A stretch of 23,934 nucleotides of DNA from a virus, in IMG/VR virus record IMGVR_UViG_3300045135_002160, positions 1 to 23,934 of that record. The stretch is one strand, 5' to 3'. Numbering within the stretch: position 1 is the first letter of the stretch; the number at the start of each line of letters is the position of its first letter. Positions 17,239 through 23,154 of the stretch are shown here, one piece after another. The notes under the pieces are model-generated. The model was not told the DNA's origin, did not search any database, and saw only the letters and a list, made by a program, of their open reading frames with translations. Both the position numbers and the translations under genes were made by a program.

Positions 17239-17260
17239 GAGGGAGGCCGCAGCCTCCCTC
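17239..17260 (-). promoter_or_regulatory. Nine-bp stem-loop with UNCG-type loop between SSB and primase genes
   Basis: GAGGGAGGC (17239-17247) and GCCTCCCTC (17252-17260) are perfect inverted repeats around four bases. In the minus-strand transcript the loop reads UGCG closed by C-G, the extra-stable cUNCGg class. It lies between the stop of the SSB-like gene and the primase start. No U-run follows, so it is not a standard terminator. It may protect the 3' end of a processed SSB transcript or attenuate read-through. Confidence 0.6.
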
Positions 17261-17276
17261 GGTGACGCTGCCGCTC

Positions 17277-18077
17277 TTAGAACGGGATATCGTCGTCCCT
17301 GTCCACGGAAGACCCAGACGTCTGGGCTGGATCCTCTTCGGGTGCGGCTTTGACCTCACCCGCCGCGATACTGTCACGGAAGGCCTTGGCCTCAAGCATC
17401 AGGTCGCGATCTTCTACGAGGCCGAGCGCCTCGACTTGCCAGTTGCTCCACGAACCTTGGTCGTTGGACTCCTCGACGGAGTAGAGACGCCATGTTGTGG
17501 CGAAGACCGGTGGTGTGAACAGCTGCCCGGACTTCGGGTGCTTGATCTTTTTCATGGAGATCTGGGTCTTCCAGCGGCGGGACACCTTCAAGCCCGTGGA
17601 CTTCATGTCGATAACCACTGGCTGGAAGCTGCCGTCCTCCTCGACCACCAAGCAGAAGTGCTGATCAGACTTCACAAGCTCATTACCGTTGGGCAGAATC
17701 TCTTTTGATCCAGAGCGTGTTGTCTGCTGCAGCAGCGAGCTGTTGGAGGGTATCTCACCCTTGAAGCCACCACCCATGTCACGAGGAACAAACTCCAGGT
17801 ACTTTGTGGTCTGGAAGCAAGGAACCACTGTGATGCCTTTCTCCCCGTCCCAATACTGGCCGGTCACGTTATTGAACGCGTCCCCGCTGGAGGCACCCTC
17901 GATGAACTCGGATTTCTTTTTGTTGAGCTGCGGGCTCAACGGTTGCAGCAGACGCACAAACGGGATCTGCATCTCGCTGCTGTCAAAGGCTGTGCCTTCT
18001 CCAGCGTGCTCGAAGATGTCGTCCATGACCTCAGTTGAAATGGACGTGTCTTTTGCTTTGGTTACAGCGGTGCTCAT
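17277..18077 (-). CDS. Single-stranded DNA-binding protein (phage type, SSB-Ct tail)
   Basis: This 266-residue protein starts at ATG 18077, overlapping the previous TAA by one base (TAATG), with AAAGGAAA upstream. The centre is beta-rich (GITVVPCFQTTKYLEFVPRD, DQHFCLVVEEDGSFQPVVIDM, TWRLYSVEES). Residues about 225-260 are a disordered Pro/Ala/Ser linker, and the protein ends D-x-DDDIPF266, identical in its last six residues to the E. coli SSB tip. That tip recruits replication and repair partners. The OB fold is not obvious by eye, so the SSB call rests on the tail, the size and the replication operon. It is probably expressed at high level, as a stem-loop separates it from the primase gene. 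Confidence 0.75.
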   Translation of the reverse strand: MSTAVTKAKDTSISTEVMDDIFEHAGEGTAFDSSEMQIPFVRLLQPLSPQLNKKKSEFIEGASSGDAFNNVTGQYWDGEKGITVVPCFQTTKYLEFVPRDMGGGFKGEIPSNSSLLQQTTRSGSKEILPNGNELVKSDQHFCLVVEEDGSFQPVVIDMKSTGLKVSRRWKTQISMKKIKHPKSGQLFTPPVFATTWRLYSVEESNDQGSWSNWQVEALGLVEDRDLMLEAKAFRDSIAAGEVKAAPEEDPAQTSGSSVDRDDDIPF

Positions 18078-18637
18078 TATGCTTTCCTTTTAATTTCTGC
18101 AGCGTTTGCGATGAAGGCCCCGAACAGATCGAGGTCAATAGGCTTACCGTTCTCGATGCGCTCTTTCACGAACGCCTTGAGTGTGGATGGGTGGATATGG
18201 GTCTTGGTCTTGGGGTCGAACCCACGCTCCTGCAGCAGACCAACGACGTCGCCCGCCACGTTGTCTTCACCCCTGCCAAACGACACGGTGATGTCGTTCT
18301 TGATGATGTCATCAAGCCCGTTGTCACGCAGCCAGCTGAACGCTTCGTCCTTGTTGGCTGCTGGGATAGAGGCGTGAACCATCATCTTGCGAGAGACAGT
18401 CACACCGTCGACATCCAGCCGATCCACGCCCATCTCGTCCATCAATGCTGGGATGTTTTCAACGGAGAGCTTGTGCTTCTCCTGCTTCAAAGCTTTGACA
18501 TGGTCTTCGGCGTCGGCGATCTCTTTCTCGACCGAGCGAAGCTTCCTGACCAAATCGCTGAGGGTTTTTCCGGTGGCGGTATTCACATCACCGAGAGCAC
18601 CGGCCTCGTCGAAGATGTCGTCAAATAAGTCAGTCAT
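18077..18637 (-). CDS. Conserved coiled-coil phage protein, first gene of replication operon
   Basis: I choose ATG 18637 (186 residues), which has GGAG upstream and an acidic start MTDLFDDIFDEAG. An extension to 18712 would fill the divergent promoter gap. Residues about 25-65 form a heptad-like helix (LSDLVRKLRSVEKEIADAEDHVKALKQE). A beta-rich region follows (VDRLDVDGVTVSRKMMVHASIP). The end has a signature I have seen in other phages: HIHPSTLKAFVKERIENGKPIDLDLFGAFIANAAEIKRK. The role is not known to me. Leading the operon just ahead of the SSB suggests a DNA-binding or SSB/nuclease-modulating function, but no catalytic motif is seen. Confidence 0.65.
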   Translation of the reverse strand: MTDLFDDIFDEAGALGDVNTATGKTLSDLVRKLRSVEKEIADAEDHVKALKQEKHKLSVENIPALMDEMGVDRLDVDGVTVSRKMMVHASIPAANKDEAFSWLRDNGLDDIIKNDITVSFGRGEDNVAGDVVGLLQERGFDPKTKTHIHPSTLKAFVKERIENGKPIDLDLFGAFIANAAEIKRKA

Positions 18638-18715
18638 AAGTTTCTCCACTTCTGGGTTGCTTGTGGCCAGCTTGTTTGCTAACCATAAGGGGGAGACTAG
18701 AGAAAGGATCAACCA
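18638..18715. promoter_or_regulatory. Divergent intergenic region, probable back-to-back promoters
   Basis: These 78 bp separate the leftward replication operon from the rightward SNF2/lysis block, so both must start near here or read through from elsewhere. No consensus promoter is clear. The best rightward candidate is TTGTGG (18661-18666) with CATAAG (18684-18689) at 17-bp spacing, which is weak. The right end holds AAAGGA, the ribosome site for the GTG start at 18716. Confidence 0.35.
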
Positions 18716-20221
18716 GTGTCAACAGATTTCTTTAAGACTAAACCCTATCAACACCAGATGGAGGACTTTCCATTTAAGCTGCCGCCCTATGCACACCAAA
18801 TGGAAGCGGTGGCGAAAAGCTGGGACCGAGAGGGTTACGCTTTCTTGGCCGACATGGGAACAGGAAAAAGCAAGATGTTGATCGACACTCTCGGTATGCT
18901 TCACCTCAATGACTTGGTCGACTTCGCCTTAATCATTGCACCGAAAGGGGTGTTTCGGAACTGGCCTGAAAAGGAACTGCCTGAGCACATGTCGGATGCG
19001 GTGAACCATCGCGTGATTCGGTGGTCGTCAAACGCCGGCAAAAAGGCACGCGAGGAAATGTCTTCTGTTAAAGATAAATTTGACGGGCTGACGGTGTTTG
19101 TCATGAACGTCGAGGCTTTCTCTTCTGTGAAAGGTCGCAACGCCGGGGAGTGGATGGCAAAACACTTTGGTCCGCGCGGCTTGATCGCTATCGACGAGAG
19201 CACAACAATAAAAAACCCAAAGGCAAAACGAACCAAGGCGCTCACCAAGATCGCGGCAGGGTTCAAGTATCGTCGCGCACTTACGGGATCACCTGTGTCC
19301 AACAGTCCGATGGACGTCTATTCTCAGTTTGAGTTTCTCGGACCTCGGCTCTTGGGTTACGACTCTTTCTACGCCTTTCAGGGGCGATACGCTGTCACAC
19401 AGCGCCGTAAAATGGGGGCCCACAGCTTCGATCAGATTGTCGGCTACCGCAATATAGAGGAGCTGACATCCAGGATCGACCAGCACGCTTACCGCGTGCG
19501 GAAGGAGGACTGCCTCGACCTACCCGACCGGGTGTTCACCACACGCCTTGTCCCCCTGTCTCCAGATCAGTTTAAGATGTATGAGCAGCTTCGCACCATG
19601 GCAATGACGATGCTCGAAGGTGGGGAGCTGGTCACCGCTCCTGCCGTCATCACGCAGCTCCTGCGGATGCAGCAAGTTTTATGTGGCCACCTGCAGACAG
19701 ACGACGGTGAGCTGAAAACCTTTCCATGCCCGCGCTTAGATGCCGCGATTGAGATTGCTCAAGAATCAAGTGGGAAAGTAATCTACTTTGCACGGTTCCG
19801 CTACGACATCCAACAAATTGTGGAGCGTCTGAAAAAAGAGTTCGGTGAGCACTCAGCTGCAGCCTACTACGGCGACACAACTGCTGACGAACGCAGCCAG
19901 ATCATGAAGGACTTTCAAAACCCCGACCACCCCCTTCGTTTCTTTGTGGGCAATCCTGCTACAGCAGGGTACGGCCTCACACTCACGCAGGCCAAGACCA
20001 CTGTATTCTACAGCAATTCATTCTCCTTGGAGCAAAGGATACAAGCGCAGGACAGAAACTACCGTATCGGGCAGGATCAGAAAGTTCTCTACATTGACCT
20101 AATGAGTGATGGTACAATAGACGAGCATATTGTGCAGTCTCTGAAGAACAAAATCGACCTAAGCGCAAAAGTCTTGGGTGAAGAGGCCATGAAGTGGTTG
20201 AGCCTCAAGCCGTCGAAGTGA
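18716..20221 (+). CDS. SNF2-type superfamily 2 helicase/translocase
   Basis: The start is GTG 18716 with AAAGGA seven bases ahead, giving 501 residues. SF2 motifs are Walker A 46-DMGTGKS-52, motif Ia with LIIAPKGVFRNW, motif II D160-EST (DES in place of DEAH, common in phage SNF2 proteins), motif III TGSPV at 190-194, and motif VI QAQDRNYRIGQ at 443-453. It resembles small phage SNF2 enzymes that translocate on duplex DNA and may act in replication, recombination or anti-restriction. A Q-motif-like segment PYxHQME is duplicated at residues 10-16 and 24-30. It stands alone on the plus strand, divergent from the other replication genes. The helicase call is secure; the biological role is inference. 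Confidence 0.93.
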   Translation: MSTDFFKTKPYQHQMEDFPFKLPPYAHQMEAVAKSWDREGYAFLADMGTGKSKMLIDTLGMLHLNDLVDFALIIAPKGVFRNWPEKELPEHMSDAVNHRVIRWSSNAGKKAREEMSSVKDKFDGLTVFVMNVEAFSSVKGRNAGEWMAKHFGPRGLIAIDESTTIKNPKAKRTKALTKIAAGFKYRRALTGSPVSNSPMDVYSQFEFLGPRLLGYDSFYAFQGRYAVTQRRKMGAHSFDQIVGYRNIEELTSRIDQHAYRVRKEDCLDLPDRVFTTRLVPLSPDQFKMYEQLRTMAMTMLEGGELVTAPAVITQLLRMQQVLCGHLQTDDGELKTFPCPRLDAAIEIAQESSGKVIYFARFRYDIQQIVERLKKEFGEHSAAAYYGDTTADERSQIMKDFQNPDHPLRFFVGNPATAGYGLTLTQAKTTVFYSNSFSLEQRIQAQDRNYRIGQDQKVLYIDLMSDGTIDEHIVQSLKNKIDLSAKVLGEEAMKWLSLKPSK

Positions 20222-20241
20222 ACCCAAGGAAAGGAATTGAC

Positions 20242-20526
20242 ATGACTGACAACACATACGACCACGACGAGGTGATCGAGATCTTCGTGGAATACAAAAT
20301 GGGATTCTACTCCAAGCGCAACGCCATCAACCTGCTGGGGAAGTATGGGTTTGAACCCAATGTGGCGGAGGCGATGCTGGGTCCGATGAAGAAACACAAC
20401 GTCGTCGACATACGCGGCTATGTCAAAACACCTGAGCGTCTGAAAAAAGGACACGACAAGTGGCTGGCAGAGAAGAGAGGTTGCACCAAGGACACAGGTG
20501 GTGTAGAAACAGACAACAAGTCGTGA
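20242..20526 (+). CDS. Small helical protein of unknown function
   Basis: I choose ATG 20242 (94 residues) behind AAGGAAAGGA. An upstream reading from 20194 runs inside the helicase gene. The sequence is charged, with a helical core FVEYKMGFYSKRNAINLLGKYGF followed by EAMLGPMKKH, and a polar tail. The spacing of GF and L residues faintly recalls a UBA-like three-helix fold, but this is not convincing. No family recognised. It lies between the SNF2 helicase and the RHH protein and is likely cotranscribed with both. Confidence 0.6.
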   Translation: MTDNTYDHDEVIEIFVEYKMGFYSKRNAINLLGKYGFEPNVAEAMLGPMKKHNVVDIRGYVKTPERLKKGHDKWLAEKRGCTKDTGGVETDNKS

Positions 20527-20533
20527 GGACAAA

Positions 20534-20698
20534 ATGCCTAAAACAGCTAAAGACGATCCCAAATTCCGTAATGTCGGCCTCCTGCTCGAGGATCACGACA
20601 AACTTCGTGCGCTCGCGGACCTCGAACAACGGTCCATGGCCCGCCAGCTCTCGGTCCTGATCCGCAAAGCAATCGAAGAGGTCGAAGCCAATGCGTAA
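20534..20698 (+). CDS. Ribbon-helix-helix (Arc/CopG-like) mini-protein, 54 aa
   Basis: ATG 20534 has TGAGGA upstream and reads to TAA 20696-20698. A strand FRNVGLLLE is followed by helix EDHDKLRALADLEQ, a turn RSMARQ and helix LSVLIRKAIEEV. That is the Arc/CopG/MetJ fold pattern, in which a paired strand binds the DNA major groove as a dimer. It overlaps the amidase start by eight bases, so it may regulate its own block, including lysis. The fold is inferred from pattern only. Confidence 0.6.
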   Translation: MPKTAKDDPKFRNVGLLLEDHDKLRALADLEQRSMARQLSVLIRKAIEEVEANA

Positions 20699-21335
20699 AA
20701 TCGACGAGGTGATTGTGCATTGCACCGCGACCCGCCCAAACTGGTGGCAGGGTAAACCCACAGCCGAAAAAGTTGCAGAGGTAAAGCGGTGGCACCTTGA
20801 GCGAAACTTCTCGGACGTGGGCTACCACTGGCTCATCGACAGGGATGGCACGGTGGTTGCTGGCCGGCCCGAAGAGAAGGCAGGAGCCCATGCTCGCGGG
20901 CACAACGCTCACTCCATTGGTGTCTCCCTCTTTGGTGGACACGGATCCAATGCTGACGATGAGTTCGACGACCACTACACCCCAGAGCAAGAGATCGCAT
21001 TGCGCAAACTGCTCGACGACATCAAGCGGCGTCACCCCATCAAGAAGGTGACAGGGCATAACGCCTATTCCCCCAAGGCCTGCCCAGGCTTCCGCGTCGG
21101 TCCCTTCCTGGCCGACAAACCCACGCCCGCACCTCGGGTCTCTCCTGTGCAGTCCAAGACACTCCAAGCGAGCACCTTGGACATTGCGACTAAGGCCGGC
21201 GCCGGGGTCACCGCCCTATCAGCTCTCGACGGCAATGCCCAATACATTGTCTTGGGCTTCGTTGGGGTGAGCTGCCTGTTCACACTCTGGATCATGCGAG
21301 AGCGGCTCCAGAAGTGGGCTGCCGGGGTGCGTTGA
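20691..21335 (+). CDS. Endolysin: N-acetylmuramoyl-L-alanine amidase with C-terminal membrane segment
   Basis: This 214-residue Amidase_2 enzyme cuts the amide bond between muramic acid and the stem peptide. It aligns by eye with T7 lysozyme: zinc ligands H10 (IVHCTATRP), H123 (TGHNAYSP) and C131 (PKACPG), and catalytic Y45 (DVGYHW) and K129 (T7 H17, H122, C130, Y46, K128). GSHAxG-like (GAHARGHN) and HSIGVSLFGG segments are also present. After a Pro-rich hinge (about 140-160), residues 185-202 (YIVLGFVGVSCLFTLWIM) form a likely membrane helix that T7 lysozyme lacks. It could anchor the enzyme or act as a holin-like element. T7 lysozyme also inhibits the phage RNA polymerase. No such polymerase is seen here. 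Confidence 0.92.
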   Translation: MRKIDEVIVHCTATRPNWWQGKPTAEKVAEVKRWHLERNFSDVGYHWLIDRDGTVVAGRPEEKAGAHARGHNAHSIGVSLFGGHGSNADDEFDDHYTPEQEIALRKLLDDIKRRHPIKKVTGHNAYSPKACPGFRVGPFLADKPTPAPRVSPVQSKTLQASTLDIATKAGAGVTALSALDGNAQYIVLGFVGVSCLFTLWIMRERLQKWAAGVR

Positions 21336-21568
21336 TGTTCGGCAAGCTTCAGCTCTACGGATTGATTGCCCTCGCGTTTCTCGCGGGGGTCTTTGGTATT
21401 TACTCCAGCGGCGTGCAACGAGGCATCGACCGCACCAAACGAAAGATGGACGAGAAACGGATCTCGAACATGACGACTGCAAAGGGGATCGACGATGAAG
21501 TGGACAGTCTTGACGACATCGGCCTTGCTGATCGGGCTAACCAGTGGCTGCGCAAAGGTGACAAGTGA
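21335..21568 (+). CDS. Inner-membrane spanin (Rz-like)
   Basis: ATG 21335 shares its A with the amidase TGA (TGATG), giving 77 residues. A longer reading from 21314 is less likely. Residues 6-25 (QLYGLIALAFLAGVFGIYSS) are one N-terminal membrane helix. A short charged, helical periplasmic part follows (RGIDRTKRKMDEKRI to the end). This is the i-spanin layout, though it is shorter than lambda Rz. The lipoprotein spanin starts inside it in another frame, supporting the call. With its partner it should fuse inner and outer membranes at lysis, which implies a Gram-negative host. Confidence 0.75.
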   Translation: MFGKLQLYGLIALAFLAGVFGIYSSGVQRGIDRTKRKMDEKRISNMTTAKGIDDEVDSLDDIGLADRANQWLRKGDK

Positions 21569-21713
21569 CAGCTACTGTGACGTAGTTTCGCCGATGTACT
21601 TCGAATCCGAAAAAACCGTCTCGTGGTTGCTGCAAAATGATCGTACACTGTTAGTGGACATCACGAAGCACAATGAAACCACGAAGGCGATATGTGGCGC
21701 ATCAAACTCCTGA
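21495..21713 (+). CDS. Outer-membrane lipoprotein spanin (Rz1-like), partly nested
   Basis: ATG 21495 sits behind AAGGGG within the i-spanin gene, in the +1 frame, with 74 bases shared. The 72-residue product begins MKWTVLTTSALLIGLTSGC19. This is a lipoprotein signal with the lipobox ending T-S-G-C, where -3 is Thr rather than the common Leu. Mature residues include SYCDVVSPMYFE, TVSWLLQNDRTLL and a final HNETTKAIC, a pattern found in small phage lipoproteins near lysis genes. Lambda-type Rz1 is Pro-rich; this one is not. The call rests on the signal, the nesting and the cassette position. Confidence 0.75.
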   Translation: MKWTVLTTSALLIGLTSGCAKVTSDSYCDVVSPMYFESEKTVSWLLQNDRTLLVDITKHNETTKAICGASNS

Positions 21714-21910
21714 GCCGAATCATGCACGACGTATCATACAGTGATACGTCCGAGTCCCTGTGCTCGAGAGCGTGGCGTCTACAGGATCAATCGAACTTCT
21801 GGATGGCTTGGACCTATGTGTTTGGGAGGCGACACTGCGCCGCCTCCTATTGTCACTATTGGGTTACGCTTGATTTGTTTCATCAAACGGATCGACGTCA
21901 AAGTCGTTGA
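21692..21910 (+). CDS. Small conserved Trp/Arg/Cys-rich protein after spanins
   Basis: ATG 21692 overlaps the lipoprotein gene end by 22 bases and has GAAGG upstream, giving 72 residues. The core SLCSRAWRLQ, then FWMAWTYVFGRRHCAASY, resembles small proteins I have seen in other phage genomes near lysis or tail genes, with no known function. Its last 47 bases overlap the convergent gene on the other strand, and two inverted repeats lie inside it. These features leave some doubt that it is translated to the end. Confidence 0.5.
   Translation: MWRIKLLSRIMHDVSYSDTSESLCSRAWRLQDQSNFWMAWTYVFGRRHCAASYCHYWVTLDLFHQTDRRQSR
21728..21750. promoter_or_regulatory. 23-bp palindrome (9-bp arms), operator candidate
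   Basis: GACGTATCA (21728-21736) and TGATACGTC (21742-21750) are exact inverted repeats around TACAG. Odd-centred palindromes of this size suit a dimeric DNA-binding protein. It could also fold as a short hairpin in RNA, but no U-run follows. It sits just past the spanin stop, within the small ORF. The function is unknown. Confidence 0.5.
21823..21849. terminator. Hairpin at the convergent junction, possible bidirectional terminator
   Basis: TGGGAGGCG (21823-21831) pairs with CGCCTCCTA (21841-21849) as a nine-pair stem with one G-T pair, around a nine-base loop. It lies between the end of the lysis block and the stop of the leftward gene, where both transcripts should end. Neither side has a clear U-run, so intrinsic termination is uncertain. 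Confidence 0.4.
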
Positions 21911-22397
21911 TGTCTATCGCCCACACACGATGCGATGCCCGCTTGTTCGTCGGGTCGCTGTAGATGTCCGCCAAGGCGATCTTTCCCAAGGCAAACAGAC
22001 CGTGGCACAAGGTGCCCGCTTCGCCGCTGCTGATCCCCAGCAGACGGGCCAGTGTGGCATTGCGCAGTGGACCGTGCTTCTCCAACATCTCGACAATCTG
22101 TTCATCCTTGCTGGCCTGCACAACAAGCGGCGTCTCGTCGTCAGGCTCCCCTGAGATGTCCTCGAATACCGACTCTATGACCTCGGCCCTTACTGCCCGC
22201 CACGGAACCTTGGCGCGCTTGTCCTCGTAGTTTGGCAGCACCATGGCGCTGACGCAGTCGCCTGCCTTGATCTTTACAGCTTCGACGATGCGGGCGTTGA
22301 TGAACACCGACTCCCCCTCCGGCGTGGTTCCGAAGGCGCTCCCAACACTGGTCATGTCGTCTACGAAAACTGCGGCTCTCTTTGTCTCAATGAACAT
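21864..22397 (-). CDS. OB/cold-shock-like plus winged-helix protein
   Basis: I choose ATG 22397 (177 residues) with AAGGAGA upstream. A reading from 22439 runs into the neighbouring gene. Residues about 5-70 look like a small beta-barrel of cold-shock type (KRAAVFVDDM, GTTPEGESVFINARIV, AGDCVSAMVLPNYED). Residues 97-160 look like a winged helix (DEQIVEMLEKHGPLRNATLARLLGIS, then LCHGLFALGKI and HRVWAID). The end is acidic. Nucleic acid binding is likely, perhaps as an early transcription or translation regulator. Both folds are inferred from pattern, and I know no named member. It overlaps the upstream gene by 11 bases. Confidence 0.65.
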   Translation of the reverse strand: MFIETKRAAVFVDDMTSVGSAFGTTPEGESVFINARIVEAVKIKAGDCVSAMVLPNYEDKRAKVPWRAVRAEVIESVFEDISGEPDDETPLVVQASKDEQIVEMLEKHGPLRNATLARLLGISSGEAGTLCHGLFALGKIALADIYSDPTNKRASHRVWAIDINDFDVDPFDETNQA

Positions 22398-22635
22398 TAA
22401 TTGTCTCCTTCTGTGATTCTTCAAATGTCTGTAGGGCAAGGCGTCCCAGATCTTCTATACTCTCCAAAAATGACTCCTCCGATGGGTGTATATCCCTCAG
22501 ACACACCAGCAGGCGCACCAGTGTGAACGGGATGACAATACCCGGCTCTGCTCCTCTCATCCCCCAGTTAACAAGCAGCATCTGCACTTCGGTGTGTGCT
22601 GCTGTGAGTTCGTCCTGATAGCTCAGCTTATCCAT
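22387..22635 (-). CDS. Small hypothetical protein
   Basis: This 82-residue protein starts at ATG 22635 behind AAAGGAG. It overlaps the HTH gene by eight bases and the OB/winged-helix gene by 11, so it is part of a coupled operon. The sequence is mainly helical with a hydrophobic middle (VIPFTLVRLLVCLRDI) that is too short and charged on both sides to be a clear membrane segment. No family recognised. Confidence 0.6.
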   Translation of the reverse strand: MDKLSYQDELTAAHTEVQMLLVNWGMRGAEPGIVIPFTLVRLLVCLRDIHPSEESFLESIEDLGRLALQTFEESQKETINVH

Positions 22636-23002
22636 TCTTTTGCTCCTTTCTTACTTTAACCTCTTCGTATTGATCCCGGATCACCTCCGTCAGAAACTCG
22701 GCCAGTGTGTCGCATCCCAGATCCACAGCCTGTGTCACCAGCCAGTGACGTTGGCCCAGTGTCAGTCTGTCAGAAATCTCCGAAAAGGTGCCCATGTGGC
22801 GCCCCTCTCTTCGGATCAGGTAACCCAAGTCATGGTTGCGTTCCGGTGGTGCAATAATACCCTTCTGCCGGCCTCGCGCCAGTGCCGATGACACACGGGT
22901 TCGGTGCAGCGAAAGCTTTTCAGCAATCTCCACGTTCCCCAGACCCGCGTTGTGCAGATCCCAGATTGTCTTGGTTATCTCCTGTGTTGGTGTTCCTCGC
23001 AT
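22628..23002 (-). CDS. Helix-turn-helix DNA-binding protein
   Basis: I choose ATG 23002 (124 residues) with AAAGGAAA upstream. A reading from 23113 adds low-quality sequence. Residues 7-47 form an HTH (EITKTIWDLHNAGLGNVEIAEKL, then RTRVSSALARGR) like those in resolvase or sigma-region-4 type domains. The C-terminal part (LTLGQRHWLVTQAVDLGCDTLAEFLTEVIRDQYEE) is a helix pair often joined to such HTHs in small phage regulators. Its upstream gap holds repeated sequences that could be its own operator. It probably regulates early genes. Confidence 0.7.
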   Translation of the reverse strand: MRGTPTQEITKTIWDLHNAGLGNVEIAEKLSLHRTRVSSALARGRQKGIIAPPERNHDLGYLIRREGRHMGTFSEISDRLTLGQRHWLVTQAVDLGCDTLAEFLTEVIRDQYEEVKVRKEQKNG

Positions 23003-23026
23003 ATGTTTTCCTTTCTTTTTCAAAAA

Positions 23027-23049
23027 CGGTCCTTGAACCTCGGACCTTG
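23027..23049. promoter_or_regulatory. Paired direct/inverted repeats upstream of the HTH gene
   Basis: CGGTCCTTG (23027-23035) and CGGACCTTG (23041-23049) are 14 bp apart start to start with one mismatch. The inner GGTCC and GGACC are also inverted repeats of each other. They lie 25-47 bp before the HTH start, a place for autoregulation. This is an inference from position and symmetry. Confidence 0.35.
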
Positions 23050-23087
23050 GTTCTTGTAAACACCCAGCGCGGGGCTTGAGCTGACCT

Positions 23088-23150
23088 CTACTGAGATCCC
23101 TCGGGCTCCGCACGACAGTTCCTCAACACATCTTCATACTTGTTAAACAA
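23088..23150 (-). CDS. Possible 20-residue mini-ORF
   Basis: A TTG at 23150 reads MFNKYEDVLRNCRAEPEGSQ to TAG 23088-23090. GGAGG lies about 12 bases upstream, overlapping the previous gene's end. The frame is open further upstream without an ATG. The peptide composition looks protein-like, and it half fills the longest gap in this block, but support is thin and it may be chance. Confidence 0.25.
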   Translation of the reverse strand: MFNKYEDVLRNCRAEPEGSQ

Positions 23151-23154
23151 CTGC

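Noticed and set aside
17239-17260. Standard rho-independent terminator
   Set aside because: The stem is strong but no U-run follows on either strand, so I list it as a structured element of unknown action.
18638-18712. Extended N-terminus of the coiled-coil protein at the head of the replication operon
   Set aside because: It would consume the divergent gap. ATG 18637 has its own ribosome site and a natural acidic start.
23003-23113. Extended N-terminus of the HTH protein
   Set aside because: The added residues are low quality and lie over the repeats. ATG 23002 has AAAGGAAA at proper spacing.
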